Positions 42,859 to 51,487 of a DNA stretch of 54,324 bases are shown piece after piece. The stretch lies in contig JAAYVH010000112.1 of assembly GCA_012517255.1 (NCBI GenBank), forward strand, positions 1 through 54,324. Direction: 5' to 3'. This DNA comes from Chthonomonadales bacterium. Its GTDB lineage: Bacteria; Armatimonadota; Chthonomonadetes; Chthonomonadales; CAJBBX01. The notes beneath the pieces are model-generated. The model was not told where the DNA came from, made no database searches, and saw nothing but the letters and a program-made list of their open reading frames with translations. Position numbers and translations under genes: made by a program. How positions within the stretch are numbered: position 1 is the stretch's first letter; each line of letters opens with the position of its first letter.

Positions 42859-43554
42859 GTGTCCGGGTTAGGTTGCAGCGCCCATGCTCGCGTGCTGTTG
42901 GCGGTTATCCTTGTCACTTCGCTACAGCCCGCGGCGCCGGCGCAGAGGAAGAGGGAGCGCGCCATGGTTTTCATGTTCTTCGTGGCGGGTAAGCCGCGCG
43001 GCAAGTTTGACAATGACCAGATACAGCAGATGCAGGCTGCGCACCTTGCGAACCTCAGGGCGCGCCACAGAGACGGCGTGCTGAAGCTCGCCGGGCCTTG
43101 CGCCGATCCCGACCAGAAGAAGCGGGGGATTGTGTTGCTCGATGTCAAGGATGCGCAGGGCATCGAGAAGCACTTCGTGGAAGACCCGTTTGTCGAGCAT
43201 GGACTGCTCACGATCGAGGCCGTGCCGGTGTCGGCGCCGATTCTGGATCTCGGCGAGCCTGAGGAGACCGGCATCGAGGAGCATACGATCGTGCTTTTCC
43301 GTGCCAGGGATCGGGCGCTTAAGGCGAAGCCGAGCGAGGCTTACTATGCGCAGCTCCCTGCCTCCGAAAGGCCAGCGGTGGCTCTTGTGGCGACCAAACC
43401 GGGCACGCTCCGCATGGCGCTGATCTTCCGTGAAAAGGACGTCGAGGGCATCAGGAAGCTGGTGGCTCTCGATCCGGCGGTGGCAAGGGGCGACCTTACA
43501 GCCGAGGTCTGGCAGCAGTGGCTCCCGGCGGGCTCCCTCGCCAATCCGAAGTAG
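42859..43554 (+). CDS. Secreted YCII-domain-like protein, possibly two domain copies
   Basis: Signal-like N-terminus; HLANLRARHRDGVLKLAGPCADPDQKKRGIVLLDVKDAQGIEKHFVEDPFVEHGLLTIEAVPV. Confidence 0.72.
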   Translation: MSGLGCSAHARVLLAVILVTSLQPAAPAQRKRERAMVFMFFVAGKPRGKFDNDQIQQMQAAHLANLRARHRDGVLKLAGPCADPDQKKRGIVLLDVKDAQGIEKHFVEDPFVEHGLLTIEAVPVSAPILDLGEPEETGIEEHTIVLFRARDRALKAKPSEAYYAQLPASERPAVALVATKPGTLRMALIFREKDVEGIRKLVALDPAVARGDLTAEVWQQWLPAGSLANPK

Positions 43555-43662
43555 CTCCATCGCGCGCTACATGGTTGGCCGATGGCTGCTGAGCCGCCTC
43601 ACTCTGGCGGGTACCATAGGCGCGGACCGGATTGGTCCGAGAACACCGCTCAGGAAATCGCC

Positions 43663-44583
43663 ATGCAGCGTCTGCAAGGGAAGGTCGCCATTGTCACCGG
43701 CGCGAGCCGCGGCATCGGTGTGGGCATCGCGCGCATGTTCGCCGACGAGGGCGCCGCGGTCACGCTGGCTGCCCGCACCCAGGATCGCCTCGAGAGCCTA
43801 GCCTCCGAGATCGTCGGGAAGGGCGGCAACGCCATCGCCGTGCCCACCGACGTGTCATGTTCGGAGGATCTCCGCCGAATGGTCGAGGCTACAATCGAGC
43901 GCTTTGGCGCCCTGGACATACTCGTCAATAACGCCGCCATCGCGTCGTTTTCGCGACATCTCGATGCCGACGACCTGGAAGCCGAGTACGACCGCTTGAT
44001 GGACACCAACGTCAAGAGCGTCATCATGGGCACCCACTGGGCATTGCCCCACCTGATTGCCCGTGGCGGGGGATCGGTGATCAACATATCGTCGGTCCAC
44101 GGCATTGCGAGCGGCGACCACATGTCGGCCTACGCGGCAAGCAAGGGCGCCCTCATCGCCGGCACCCGGGCCATGGCGGTCGAGCTCGGAAGGCACCGTA
44201 TCCGGGTCAACTGCATCTCGCCGGGAAGCATCTGGCTCGACGATCGTCCCAACTGGCTCGAACGTCGGTTCGGCCCCGAGCTGGCCGCCGAGTTCCGCGA
44301 GCGGTTTCCGGGATGGCCCGACCGACAGCGAGAGTTGCAGCAGCCCCTGCCCATAGCCGGGAGCGCTCAGGACGTCGCTGCCTGCGCGGTCTTTCTCGCG
44401 TCGGACGAAGGCCGGTTCTGTACCGGAGCCAACTTCGTCGTCGATGGCGGCATGACGGCTGTGCTCGCCGATCCGTCCTTTCTGTATCCGGGCGCTGCCG
44501 AGGTCCTTCAGACGCGGGCCGAGATGCGCGTGTGGTTCGAGGAGGCCCGGCGGAGGCGGGAGGGTCAGCAGGAGTCGGCGTAG
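43663..44583 (+). CDS. SDR family NAD(P)-dependent oxidoreductase
   Basis: GKVAIVTGASRGIGVGIARMF, ILVNNAAIA, SVINISSVHGIASGDHMSAYAASKGALIAGTRAMAVEL. Confidence 0.95.
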   Translation: MQRLQGKVAIVTGASRGIGVGIARMFADEGAAVTLAARTQDRLESLASEIVGKGGNAIAVPTDVSCSEDLRRMVEATIERFGALDILVNNAAIASFSRHLDADDLEAEYDRLMDTNVKSVIMGTHWALPHLIARGGGSVINISSVHGIASGDHMSAYAASKGALIAGTRAMAVELGRHRIRVNCISPGSIWLDDRPNWLERRFGPELAAEFRERFPGWPDRQRELQQPLPIAGSAQDVAACAVFLASDEGRFCTGANFVVDGGMTAVLADPSFLYPGAAEVLQTRAEMRVWFEEARRRREGQQESA

Positions 44584-44614
44584 ATACCGCATCAGCAAGG
44601 AGGTACTTGGCCTC

Positions 44615-47521
44615 ATGCGTCGCGTCGTGGAAGCAGTCATCCTGACAACGCTGCTCGCCTCCGGGATTGCCGCCGAGCCGGCGGACCCGCTCGACGCCTA
44701 CAACGTTGTCTGGAGGAGCCCGAGCCGCGATTCGAACGGCTCGATGCCGATCGGCAACGGCGACATCGGCCTCAACGTGTGGGTTGAGGAGGACGGTGAT
44801 CTGAGGTTCTACATCTCCAAGACGGATGCATGGGATGAGCACTGCAGGCTGCTCAAACTCGGAAGGGTCCGCCTCCGCTTGAACCCGAACCCCTTCGTCA
44901 AGGGCGCGCCATTCCGTCAGACGCTGCGCCTCCGGCAGGGCGAGATCGAGATCGTCGCCGGGCCGCCTGGCTCCACGACGACGCTCCGTGTCTGGGTGGA
45001 CTCCCATCGCCCTCAGGCTCATGTCGAGATGGCGTTCAAACGTCCGACGGGAGTCGCCGCCGCGCTGGAGGTCTGGCGCACGGAGAAGCGTGCCCTTGCG
45101 GCCGGCGAAGATATGGGCGTAGACGGCTTCGCCGCGAATGAGCCGCCGCATTCCTATCCCGACACGGTTCGCCCGGATGCTCCCACGAGCATCCTCTGGT
45201 ATCACCGCAACGCGGCTTCCCTATGGCCGGTCACGTTGCGGCATCAGGGCCTCGGGGATCTCATCGCGTTGCAGAGGGACCCCCTGCTCCATCGCACGTT
45301 CGGTGGCCAGATCTGCCTCTACCCCGGCTCAGGACGGGTTGAGAAGCCATTGGACCGTGAGTTGCGCACCACCGACGCCGTTCGATCGGCGCGCCTGACC
45401 GTCACGTGCCTGACGGCCCAGACCGAGACCGAAGACGCGTGGCTGGCAAGGCTGCGCAAGGTCCGCTATGAAGCCGAACGGGTCTCGGTGGCTGATGCCC
45501 GTCTCGAGCATCGGCGATGGTGGGACGCATTCTGGAACCGGAGCTGGCTGCGCGTGACCTCATCGCGTGGGCAAGCTCGTGGGATACCCATGCAGCGCAA
45601 CATGCTGCCTCTGCGCATCGGAGCCGACAGCAATGGCGACAACCGCTTCCGCGGGTTGATCGCTCAGGTGTCCCTGTACAAACGCGCGCTCAGCGCCACA
45701 GAGATCGCGGAAGCCGCACGGGGCGGGGCATGGAAACCGGGCATTGTAGGCCGATGGCCAGTGGGCATTCTCAAGAACGGCCTCCTGCCGAGCTATGGAC
45801 CGCCGGGTCCCTCGCTCAAATCCGTCGGCGACATCCCCATCGAGCCGGTCGCGCCGTGGCCCTCCGGTCACTCCGGACGATTCGGCGGCAGCGCATATCT
45901 TGAGGGGCCCCACTCGGACGCGTTCGACCTTACCGACGCAGTCACCATAGAGGCGTGGATCAAGCCGGACAAGCTCCCTCCCGGCGGCGGCAGAATCCTG
46001 GATAAGTCCCACGCCGGCAGCGATGACGGCTACCTGCTGGACACCTACCCGGGCAACTCGCTGCGGTTCATCGTCGCGGATGGGACGCTGAGCTATGATG
46101 CCAAACTGCCTACCGACCGCTTTACCCACGTCGCCGGCGTGTATGACGCACGAACGGGCCGCAAGGAACTCTATGTCAATGGCAAGCGGATGGCATCCGG
46201 CAGGCGCTCGCAGGACGGGCGGCCCGAGCACCTCACAGTCTCGCAGGGGTATGCCCTCCAGCGGTTCATCACGGCGTGCGCCGGGCGCGGAGCCTACCCG
46301 ATCAAGTTCAACGGCAGCATCTTCACCGTAGACACGGATCGCCGCTTCGACCCTGACTACCGCGCATGGGGCGGCATGTACTGGTTCCAGAACACGCGCC
46401 TGCCCTACTGGCCCATGCTCGCCTCGGGCGATTTCGAGATGATGCGCCCTCTCCTTGCCATGTACCGCAGCGCCCTCGACCTGGCCACCCATCGGACCGC
46501 GCGTTACTTCCGCCATGGCGGTGCGTGCTTCCCCGAGACGATGTACTTCTGGGGCGCCTATCACAACGGGGCCATGGGATACGGATGGGATCGCGCAGGC
46601 AAGGGGCTGTTTCCCGGAGACAACGAGTACATACGGTACTACTGGTCGGGAGCGCTTGAGCTTGCCGCCATGATGGCCGATCACTACGAGTACACCGGCG
46701 ACCGACGCTTCCTGAAGGACACGATGCTGCCCGTTGCCGATGCCATCGTGGCGTTCTATGATCAGCACTATCCGCGGCAGGCGGACGGCAGAATCCGATT
46801 CGAGCCGGCGCAGTCGCTGGAGACGTGGTGGGACTGCGTCAACCCGCTGCCGGAGATTGCCGGACTGCGGTTTGTGCTCGCTCGCCTCCTATCGTTGCCG
46901 GTTCGCGATGTCGGGCCGACGCGTCGGGCGCAGTGGGCCCGCCTGCAGACGTCCCTCCCGCCGCTGCCGATGCGCTCGGCCGACGGCAAGCGGTTGCTCG
47001 CTCCGGCGGAGCAGACAGGCCGCAAGTCCAACATGGAGAACCCCGAGCTCTACGCGATCTTCCCCTATCGGCTCTACGGTGTCGGCAAGCCTGACCTTGC
47101 GCTCGCGCGAGAGACGTTCGCACGACGGCTCCATCCGGGCAACCGCGGCTGGCAGCAGGACGACACGCAGGCGGCCTACCTGGGACTGACCGGCGAGGTC
47201 CGACGGGCGGTAGTGGACAGGTTCGGCACCAAGCACGACGCCAGCCGATTTCCGGCGTTTTGGGGGCCGAACTTCGACTGGGTGCCCGACCAGGATCACG
47301 GAGCGAACGGAGTCATGGGCCTGCAGACCATGCTCATGCAGTGCGAAGGGCGGCGCATTCTGCTGCTTCCCGCATGGCCTGCCGACTGGGACGTCGAGTT
47401 CAAACTGCACGCACCCTATCGGACAACCGTTGAGGGCGTCGTCCGACGGGGCAAGGTGGTGCGATTGAAGGTCAGTCCGCCCGAACGCCGCAAGGATGTT
47501 CAGGTCATGCCGGCATCGTGA
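44615..47521 (+). CDS. DUF5703/GH95-like secreted enzyme with an internal LamG-like domain
   Basis: SPSRDSNGSMPIGNGDIGLNVWVEEDGDLRFYISKTDAWDE; GYALQRFITACAGRGAYPIKFNGSIFTVD; LamG-like AVTIEAWIKPDKLPPGGGRILDKSHAGSDDGYLLDTYPGNSLRFI. Confidence 0.83.
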   Translation: MRRVVEAVILTTLLASGIAAEPADPLDAYNVVWRSPSRDSNGSMPIGNGDIGLNVWVEEDGDLRFYISKTDAWDEHCRLLKLGRVRLRLNPNPFVKGAPFRQTLRLRQGEIEIVAGPPGSTTTLRVWVDSHRPQAHVEMAFKRPTGVAAALEVWRTEKRALAAGEDMGVDGFAANEPPHSYPDTVRPDAPTSILWYHRNAASLWPVTLRHQGLGDLIALQRDPLLHRTFGGQICLYPGSGRVEKPLDRELRTTDAVRSARLTVTCLTAQTETEDAWLARLRKVRYEAERVSVADARLEHRRWWDAFWNRSWLRVTSSRGQARGIPMQRNMLPLRIGADSNGDNRFRGLIAQVSLYKRALSATEIAEAARGGAWKPGIVGRWPVGILKNGLLPSYGPPGPSLKSVGDIPIEPVAPWPSGHSGRFGGSAYLEGPHSDAFDLTDAVTIEAWIKPDKLPPGGGRILDKSHAGSDDGYLLDTYPGNSLRFIVADGTLSYDAKLPTDRFTHVAGVYDARTGRKELYVNGKRMASGRRSQDGRPEHLTVSQGYALQRFITACAGRGAYPIKFNGSIFTVDTDRRFDPDYRAWGGMYWFQNTRLPYWPMLASGDFEMMRPLLAMYRSALDLATHRTARYFRHGGACFPETMYFWGAYHNGAMGYGWDRAGKGLFPGDNEYIRYYWSGALELAAMMADHYEYTGDRRFLKDTMLPVADAIVAFYDQHYPRQADGRIRFEPAQSLETWWDCVNPLPEIAGLRFVLARLLSLPVRDVGPTRRAQWARLQTSLPPLPMRSADGKRLLAPAEQTGRKSNMENPELYAIFPYRLYGVGKPDLALARETFARRLHPGNRGWQQDDTQAAYLGLTGEVRRAVVDRFGTKHDASRFPAFWGPNFDWVPDQDHGANGVMGLQTMLMQCEGRRILLLPAWPADWDVEFKLHAPYRTTVEGVVRRGKVVRLKVSPPERRKDVQVMPAS

Positions 47522-47559
47522 GTGCGCCGCTGGCGCGTCTCTGCTGTACCGACGACAGG

Positions 47560-47748
47560 AGCCCGTAGGGGCGTATCAGCCGGAGAGAAGATGCGGGGCA
47601 CAGAGTCGCCGATGTACCAACCGGCTGGTACGCCCTCGTTCCTATTGGCGGCAGGCGTCACCGGTTGGCCTGGGCGAACCAACCGCACGATGGCGCGTTC
47701 CTCTTCGCACCGCTTCGGCTCGGCGGTTGATCCGCCCCTACGGGCGCT
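47560..47748. mobile_element. MITE-like inverted-repeat-bounded element A
   Basis: GCCCGTAGGGGCGTATC (47561-47577) and GATCCGCCCCTACGGGC (47729-47745), 16/17 inverted match; internal hairpins GTACCA..TGGTAC and CGGTTGG..CCAACCG; no ORF recognised as transposase. Confidence 0.55.
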
Positions 47749-47797
47749 CGGATCGGGCTGCCCATGGCAAACGAGCACCCGTCAACGTCATCGCGAG

Positions 47798-47851
47798 ACG
47801 CGGCGTGGCCGCGGTGGGTGTATCAGAAAGCGTAGAGAGCTTTCTTAGGAG
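47798..47851 (+). repeat. 54-bp double-hairpin repeat, copy 2
   Basis: ACGCGGCGTGGCCGCGGTGGGTGTATCAGAAAGCGTAGAGAGCTTTCTTAGGAG. Confidence 0.95.
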
Positions 47852-47898
47852 CGCAGCGACGCGATCCCGAACAGGCGTTACGGGTGCTTCGTCGGTGC

Positions 47899-48049
47899 GC
47901 CCTGAAGGGGCGCGATTGTTCAGGCCGGGGCGTCAGCCCCGGTCAGGCGACGGGCGCCACCACCTCACCCACCGTTGATGATGGGGAGGAAACGCGGCGC
48001 GCCATCCCCGGCCCTGCGGGCCGGTCTGAACAATGTCGGCCCTTCAGGC
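47899..48049. repeat. Inverted-repeat-bounded element B (REP/MITE-like)
   Basis: GCCCTGAAGGGGCGCGATTGTTCAGGCCGG (47899-47928) vs reverse complement of 48021-48049 (GCCTGAAGGGCCGACATTGTTCAGACCGG). Confidence 0.6.
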
Positions 48050-48080
48050 CGAACCACCGCCATCCGGACGAACATCGCCC

Positions 48081-48170
48081 GCCTTGATTTCGACACGGCG
48101 CTTCGCGCCCGCCCTGATTTCGACACGGCGCTTCGCGCCCGCCTTGATTTCGACACGGCGCTTCGCGCCA
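48081..48170 (-). repeat. 3 x 30-bp perfect-phase tandem repeat, each with a GGCGC-GAA-GCGCC hairpin
   Basis: GCCYTGATTTCGACACGGCGCTTCGCGCC(C/A) repeated at 48081, 48111 and 48141. Confidence 0.95.
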
Positions 48171-48282
48171 GCTCAATCACCGGCGGGCTGCGTGCGCACA
48201 ATGGCGAACGACGGTCACAAGCGCCGCAAGAGGCGCCGGCGGGACGCTCACAAAAAACCGCGAATCAAGTATGTCGCTAGCC

Positions 48283-48348
48283 TTGACACATCCGGGAGAA
48301 GACTGTAGAATGTACTAGGGAAACGTTTACTGTCTATCGTTTACTTTT
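48283..48348 (+). promoter_or_regulatory. Sigma70-type promoter with LacI-type operator upstream of the LacI gene
   Basis: TTGACA (48283-48288), 17-bp spacer, TAGAAT (48306-48311); GGAAACGTTTAC (48319-48330) palindrome; second CGTTTACT at 48338-48345. Confidence 0.75.
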
Positions 48349-48360
48349 CGGGAGACCGAT

Positions 48361-49374
48361 GTGAGACGGATGACCATCCGCGACATCGCCCAGGCGGTCG
48401 GCACTTCCCCGGCCACGGTGTCGAAGGTGCTGACGGGGCGAGGCGACAGTCTCATCAGCGATACGACGCGCCAGAAGATTCGCGACACGGCACGCGAACT
48501 GGGCTATAGCCCGAATCTCGCAGCGCGCGCCCTCGTCACGGGCCGGACCCACTGCATCGCGCTCTGGGCTGAGACTCTGGCAGATTTCCACGCGATGGTG
48601 GCGAACGTGCTGCTCGACGTTCTGCGCCCGTCACGCTACGAGATGGTGATCACCGACGTCGTCAAGCATCCCGACTGGCACGCCTACTTTCAGCGCAACG
48701 CGCCCTGGCCCGTGGACGGCATCATCGCGCTGGACTCGCCGCACAGCGTGGAGTCGTATCTGGCCAGCGGCGCGGGCCGCAACGCTCCCGTGGTAAGCGC
48801 CGGCGCCTACTTCTGGCCCGAGACCGACCATGTCGGGGTGGACCTCGGGTCTGGCATCCGGGAGGCGGCATTCCATCTCGCCGAACAGGGCTGCGTGCGC
48901 ATTGCCCATCTGACCTGTCAGCACGGCATGCGGCCCGGCGATTCCCGACGGCTGGCCTACGAGGCCGCCATGCGCGACCTGGAGCGCGAGCCTGAGCTCC
49001 TCGTTACCGAGCAGTCGTCGCGCGAAGATGCCCGGCTGTTGATCCACGACCTGGTCCGGCGCGGCGACCTGCCCGATGGTCTGCTCTGCTTCAACGATGA
49101 AGTTGCCATCGGGGCCTATCGTGGCCTCCGCGAGATGGGAGTTCGCATCCCCGAAGACGTGGCGCTGACCGGCTGCGACGGGATCGCCGACACGGCCTAT
49201 TTCGATCAGCCCATAACAACCATTGTCCAGCCCGTGGATGAGCTGTGTCACGCAGCCTGGCAATGCTTGCAGAGACGGCTGGACGAACCCGACTGCCCGC
49301 TGCAGTCCCGCATGCTCAAAGGCAGCTTGACGGTCCGCGGATCGTCGCTCCGAAGAGAGGTTCATGGACCATGA
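48361..49374 (+). CDS. LacI family transcriptional regulator
   Basis: MTIRDIAQAVGTSPATVSKVLTGRGDSLISDTTRQKIRDTARELGYSPNLAARAL HTH; periplasmic-binding-like sensor domain. Confidence 0.95.
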   Translation: MRRMTIRDIAQAVGTSPATVSKVLTGRGDSLISDTTRQKIRDTARELGYSPNLAARALVTGRTHCIALWAETLADFHAMVANVLLDVLRPSRYEMVITDVVKHPDWHAYFQRNAPWPVDGIIALDSPHSVESYLASGAGRNAPVVSAGAYFWPETDHVGVDLGSGIREAAFHLAEQGCVRIAHLTCQHGMRPGDSRRLAYEAAMRDLEREPELLVTEQSSREDARLLIHDLVRRGDLPDGLLCFNDEVAIGAYRGLREMGVRIPEDVALTGCDGIADTAYFDQPITTIVQPVDELCHAAWQCLQRRLDEPDCPLQSRMLKGSLTVRGSSLRREVHGP

Positions 49375-49634
49375 GACCCGTCGTTCACTCGATCATCGCC
49401 GCTGCGGCGCTCGCCGTCGTTCTGCCTGCCGTCCTCGGAGGATGCAAGCGCGAAGGGAAGCCTATACCGCCTCCCACACCCGAGCAAGTGCAGACCGGCG
49501 TCGAGCAAAGCAAAGAGCGCGTGCGCAATAACCCGAACCTTACGCCCGAGCAGAAGGAGAAGGCCTTGCGCATGCTCGACGACATGGCGGCGGCAGCGCG
49601 GATGCAACCGCAACAGCAGACCGATGGCAAGTAG
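49371..49634 (+). CDS. Small putative lipoprotein
   Basis: ATGA overlap with lacI-type gene stop; signal plus lipobox [36 protein letters not shown]. Confidence 0.7.
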   Translation: MRPVVHSIIAAAALAVVLPAVLGGCKREGKPIPPPTPEQVQTGVEQSKERVRNNPNLTPEQKEKALRMLDDMAAAARMQPQQQTDGK

Positions 49635-49719
49635 CCGCCGGACACATTCTCCACGAAGCCCGCTGCGACCAAACGATCCACAGCCACGTTCGCTATCCGA
49701 ACCCGGAAAGGAGACAGCA

Positions 49720-50544
49720 ATGCGAAGGAAAGGCTTTACCCTCATCGAGCTGCTAGTGGTGATCGCCATCATCGCCATCCTGGCAGCCATCCTGTTCCCC
49801 GTCTTCGCTCAGGCGCGCGGCAAAGCGCGACAGACCATGTGCTTGAGCAACTCCAAACAGATCGGTCTGTCGGTCTACATGTACGCGCAGGACTACGACG
49901 AGACCCTGCCGAGCACGTTTCGGCGCGTTCCGCCCCAGCCCTACAAGACGATCGACTCCTATGTCGTGCTCGTGCCCTACGTCAAGAGCATCAACCTCTG
50001 GTACTGCCCGGATCGGTCCGACACGGGCTGCGATGAGCCGGAGGGCGTGGGGGTCAACACCTCGGGCAAGTGCCTCGGCTACGGCTACAACTGGGGCGCC
50101 GACCCCAACGCAGGCGGCGGCCTGCTGATGCTCCAACAGATCGCGGCCGATGGGACCCGGTACTCCGCCGGCAAGCCGCTGGCGGCTCTCGTGAAGCCGG
50201 CCGAAGTCATGGCGTTCGCAGACACCTATGACTGGGCGTCGAGCTCCTACACCATCGGCGTGACCAGAATCCTGAACCGCTACACCGGCGGCCAGAGCAC
50301 CGGCTCGCTGCGTCACGGGTCCCGTTTCAACGTCGTCTTCGCCGATGGCCACGCCAAGAACATGAAATGGCGCGGCGGTCTCTATGTCGGCGCCTACCCG
50401 GCTGCCATGCCCGCCAGCCTGCAGGATGCCCTCATGTACTGCGCAGACCCGAGCGAGATCATCTACCCGGGTCTGTACAACATCCCGTGCGGCGACCTGA
50501 TCACCATGACCCACAGCGCGCTCATGCTCTGGTGGCCAGAGTAG
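49720..50544 (+). CDS. Prepilin-type N-terminal cleavage/methylation domain protein with H-X9-DG motif
   Basis: [48 protein letters not shown]. Confidence 0.94.
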   Translation: MRRKGFTLIELLVVIAIIAILAAILFPVFAQARGKARQTMCLSNSKQIGLSVYMYAQDYDETLPSTFRRVPPQPYKTIDSYVVLVPYVKSINLWYCPDRSDTGCDEPEGVGVNTSGKCLGYGYNWGADPNAGGGLLMLQQIAADGTRYSAGKPLAALVKPAEVMAFADTYDWASSSYTIGVTRILNRYTGGQSTGSLRHGSRFNVVFADGHAKNMKWRGGLYVGAYPAAMPASLQDALMYCADPSEIIYPGLYNIPCGDLITMTHSALMLWWPE

Positions 50545-50600
50545 CTGTCGGATAGCGCAGGCCCCGACAAAGGCCTGACAACCACCCTGCAACCCGAATC

Positions 50601-50636
50601 GGGGGGCGAACGTGACGGTTCGCCCCCCTCCTTTTC
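50601..50636 (+). terminator. Rho-independent terminator
   Basis: GGGGGGCGAAC-GTGACG-GTTCGCCCCCC perfect 11-bp stem followed by TCCTTTTC. Confidence 0.9.
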
Positions 50637-50706
50637 GGCGGCTTCCGTGATATCTCCGGGCGACCGTGCGTACGGAATGCCATAGCGACTACGGGGGCAA
50701 ACGAAT

Positions 50707-51474
50707 ATGCGGTATCTACTCGGCGTGGCTGCCATGGCCATGGCGTTGCAGGGGAGTGCAGCAGTGAAGAGCGAGACGGCGGTCTACAAGGCCGGCGAGC
50801 TGGAGTTTCGGGGCTACGTGGCCTACGACGATGCCAGGACGGGCAAGCGGCCCGTGGTGTTGATCGTGCATGAGTGGTGGGGTCTGGGCGAGCACGTGCG
50901 GAAAGTCGCCGATCGCCTGGCCCAGGCCGGATATGTGGGGTTCGCCGTGGACATGTACGGCGAAGGCAAGCTCACGAAAGACCCGCAAGAGGCGGCCCGA
51001 TGGGCGGGAGCGGTCCGCGGCAATCCATCGGTGGCAGAGGAGCGCTTCCGCGCAGCTCTCAACCATATCCGCAAGCACCCGCTGGCAGACACTTCGCGCA
51101 TGGCCGCCATCGGCTACTGCTTCGGAGGCACGGTGTGCCTCGAGATGGCCCGATTGGGGGTTGACCTGGGCGGCGTGGTGAGCTTCCACGGCGGTCTGGC
51201 CAGTCAGGTCCCGATGGAGCGGCGCAAGCTGACTGCTCGGGTGCTCGTGCTGCACGGCGCCGACGATCCGTCGGTTCCGGCAGAACAGGTGAAGGCGTTC
51301 GAAGACGAGATGCGGGCCGCCAGGGCCGATTGGCAGCTGGTGGCCTACGGCAATGCCGTGCACAGCTTCACGAACCCGGAGGCCAACTCGCCCACGGCGC
51401 GCTATGACGCCAAGGCGGATCGCCGGTCGTGGGAGGCGATGACGGCATTCCTGCGGGAGCTGTTTGAGGGGTGA
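50707..51474 (+). CDS. Dienelactone hydrolase family protein, secreted
   Basis: RPVVLIVHEWWGLGEHVRKVADRLAQAGYVGFAVDMYGEGKLT, AAIGYCFGGTVCLEMA, HSFTNPEAN. Confidence 0.93.
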   Translation: MRYLLGVAAMAMALQGSAAVKSETAVYKAGELEFRGYVAYDDARTGKRPVVLIVHEWWGLGEHVRKVADRLAQAGYVGFAVDMYGEGKLTKDPQEAARWAGAVRGNPSVAEERFRAALNHIRKHPLADTSRMAAIGYCFGGTVCLEMARLGVDLGGVVSFHGGLASQVPMERRKLTARVLVLHGADDPSVPAEQVKAFEDEMRAARADWQLVAYGNAVHSFTNPEANSPTARYDAKADRRSWEAMTAFLRELFEG

Positions 51475-51487
51475 GCGAGCGCCGGCT

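Noticed and set aside
48081-48170. Possible CRISPR array (30-bp repeats)
   Set aside because: Units are contiguous with no unique spacers and no cas genes were recognised; it is a tandem repeat.
47521-48280. Short ORFs across the repeat island (e.g. 47496-47978, 47943-48176, 47975-48280)
   Set aside because: They are translations of repeats and hairpins, with repeating peptides set by the 30-bp period; no support for coding.
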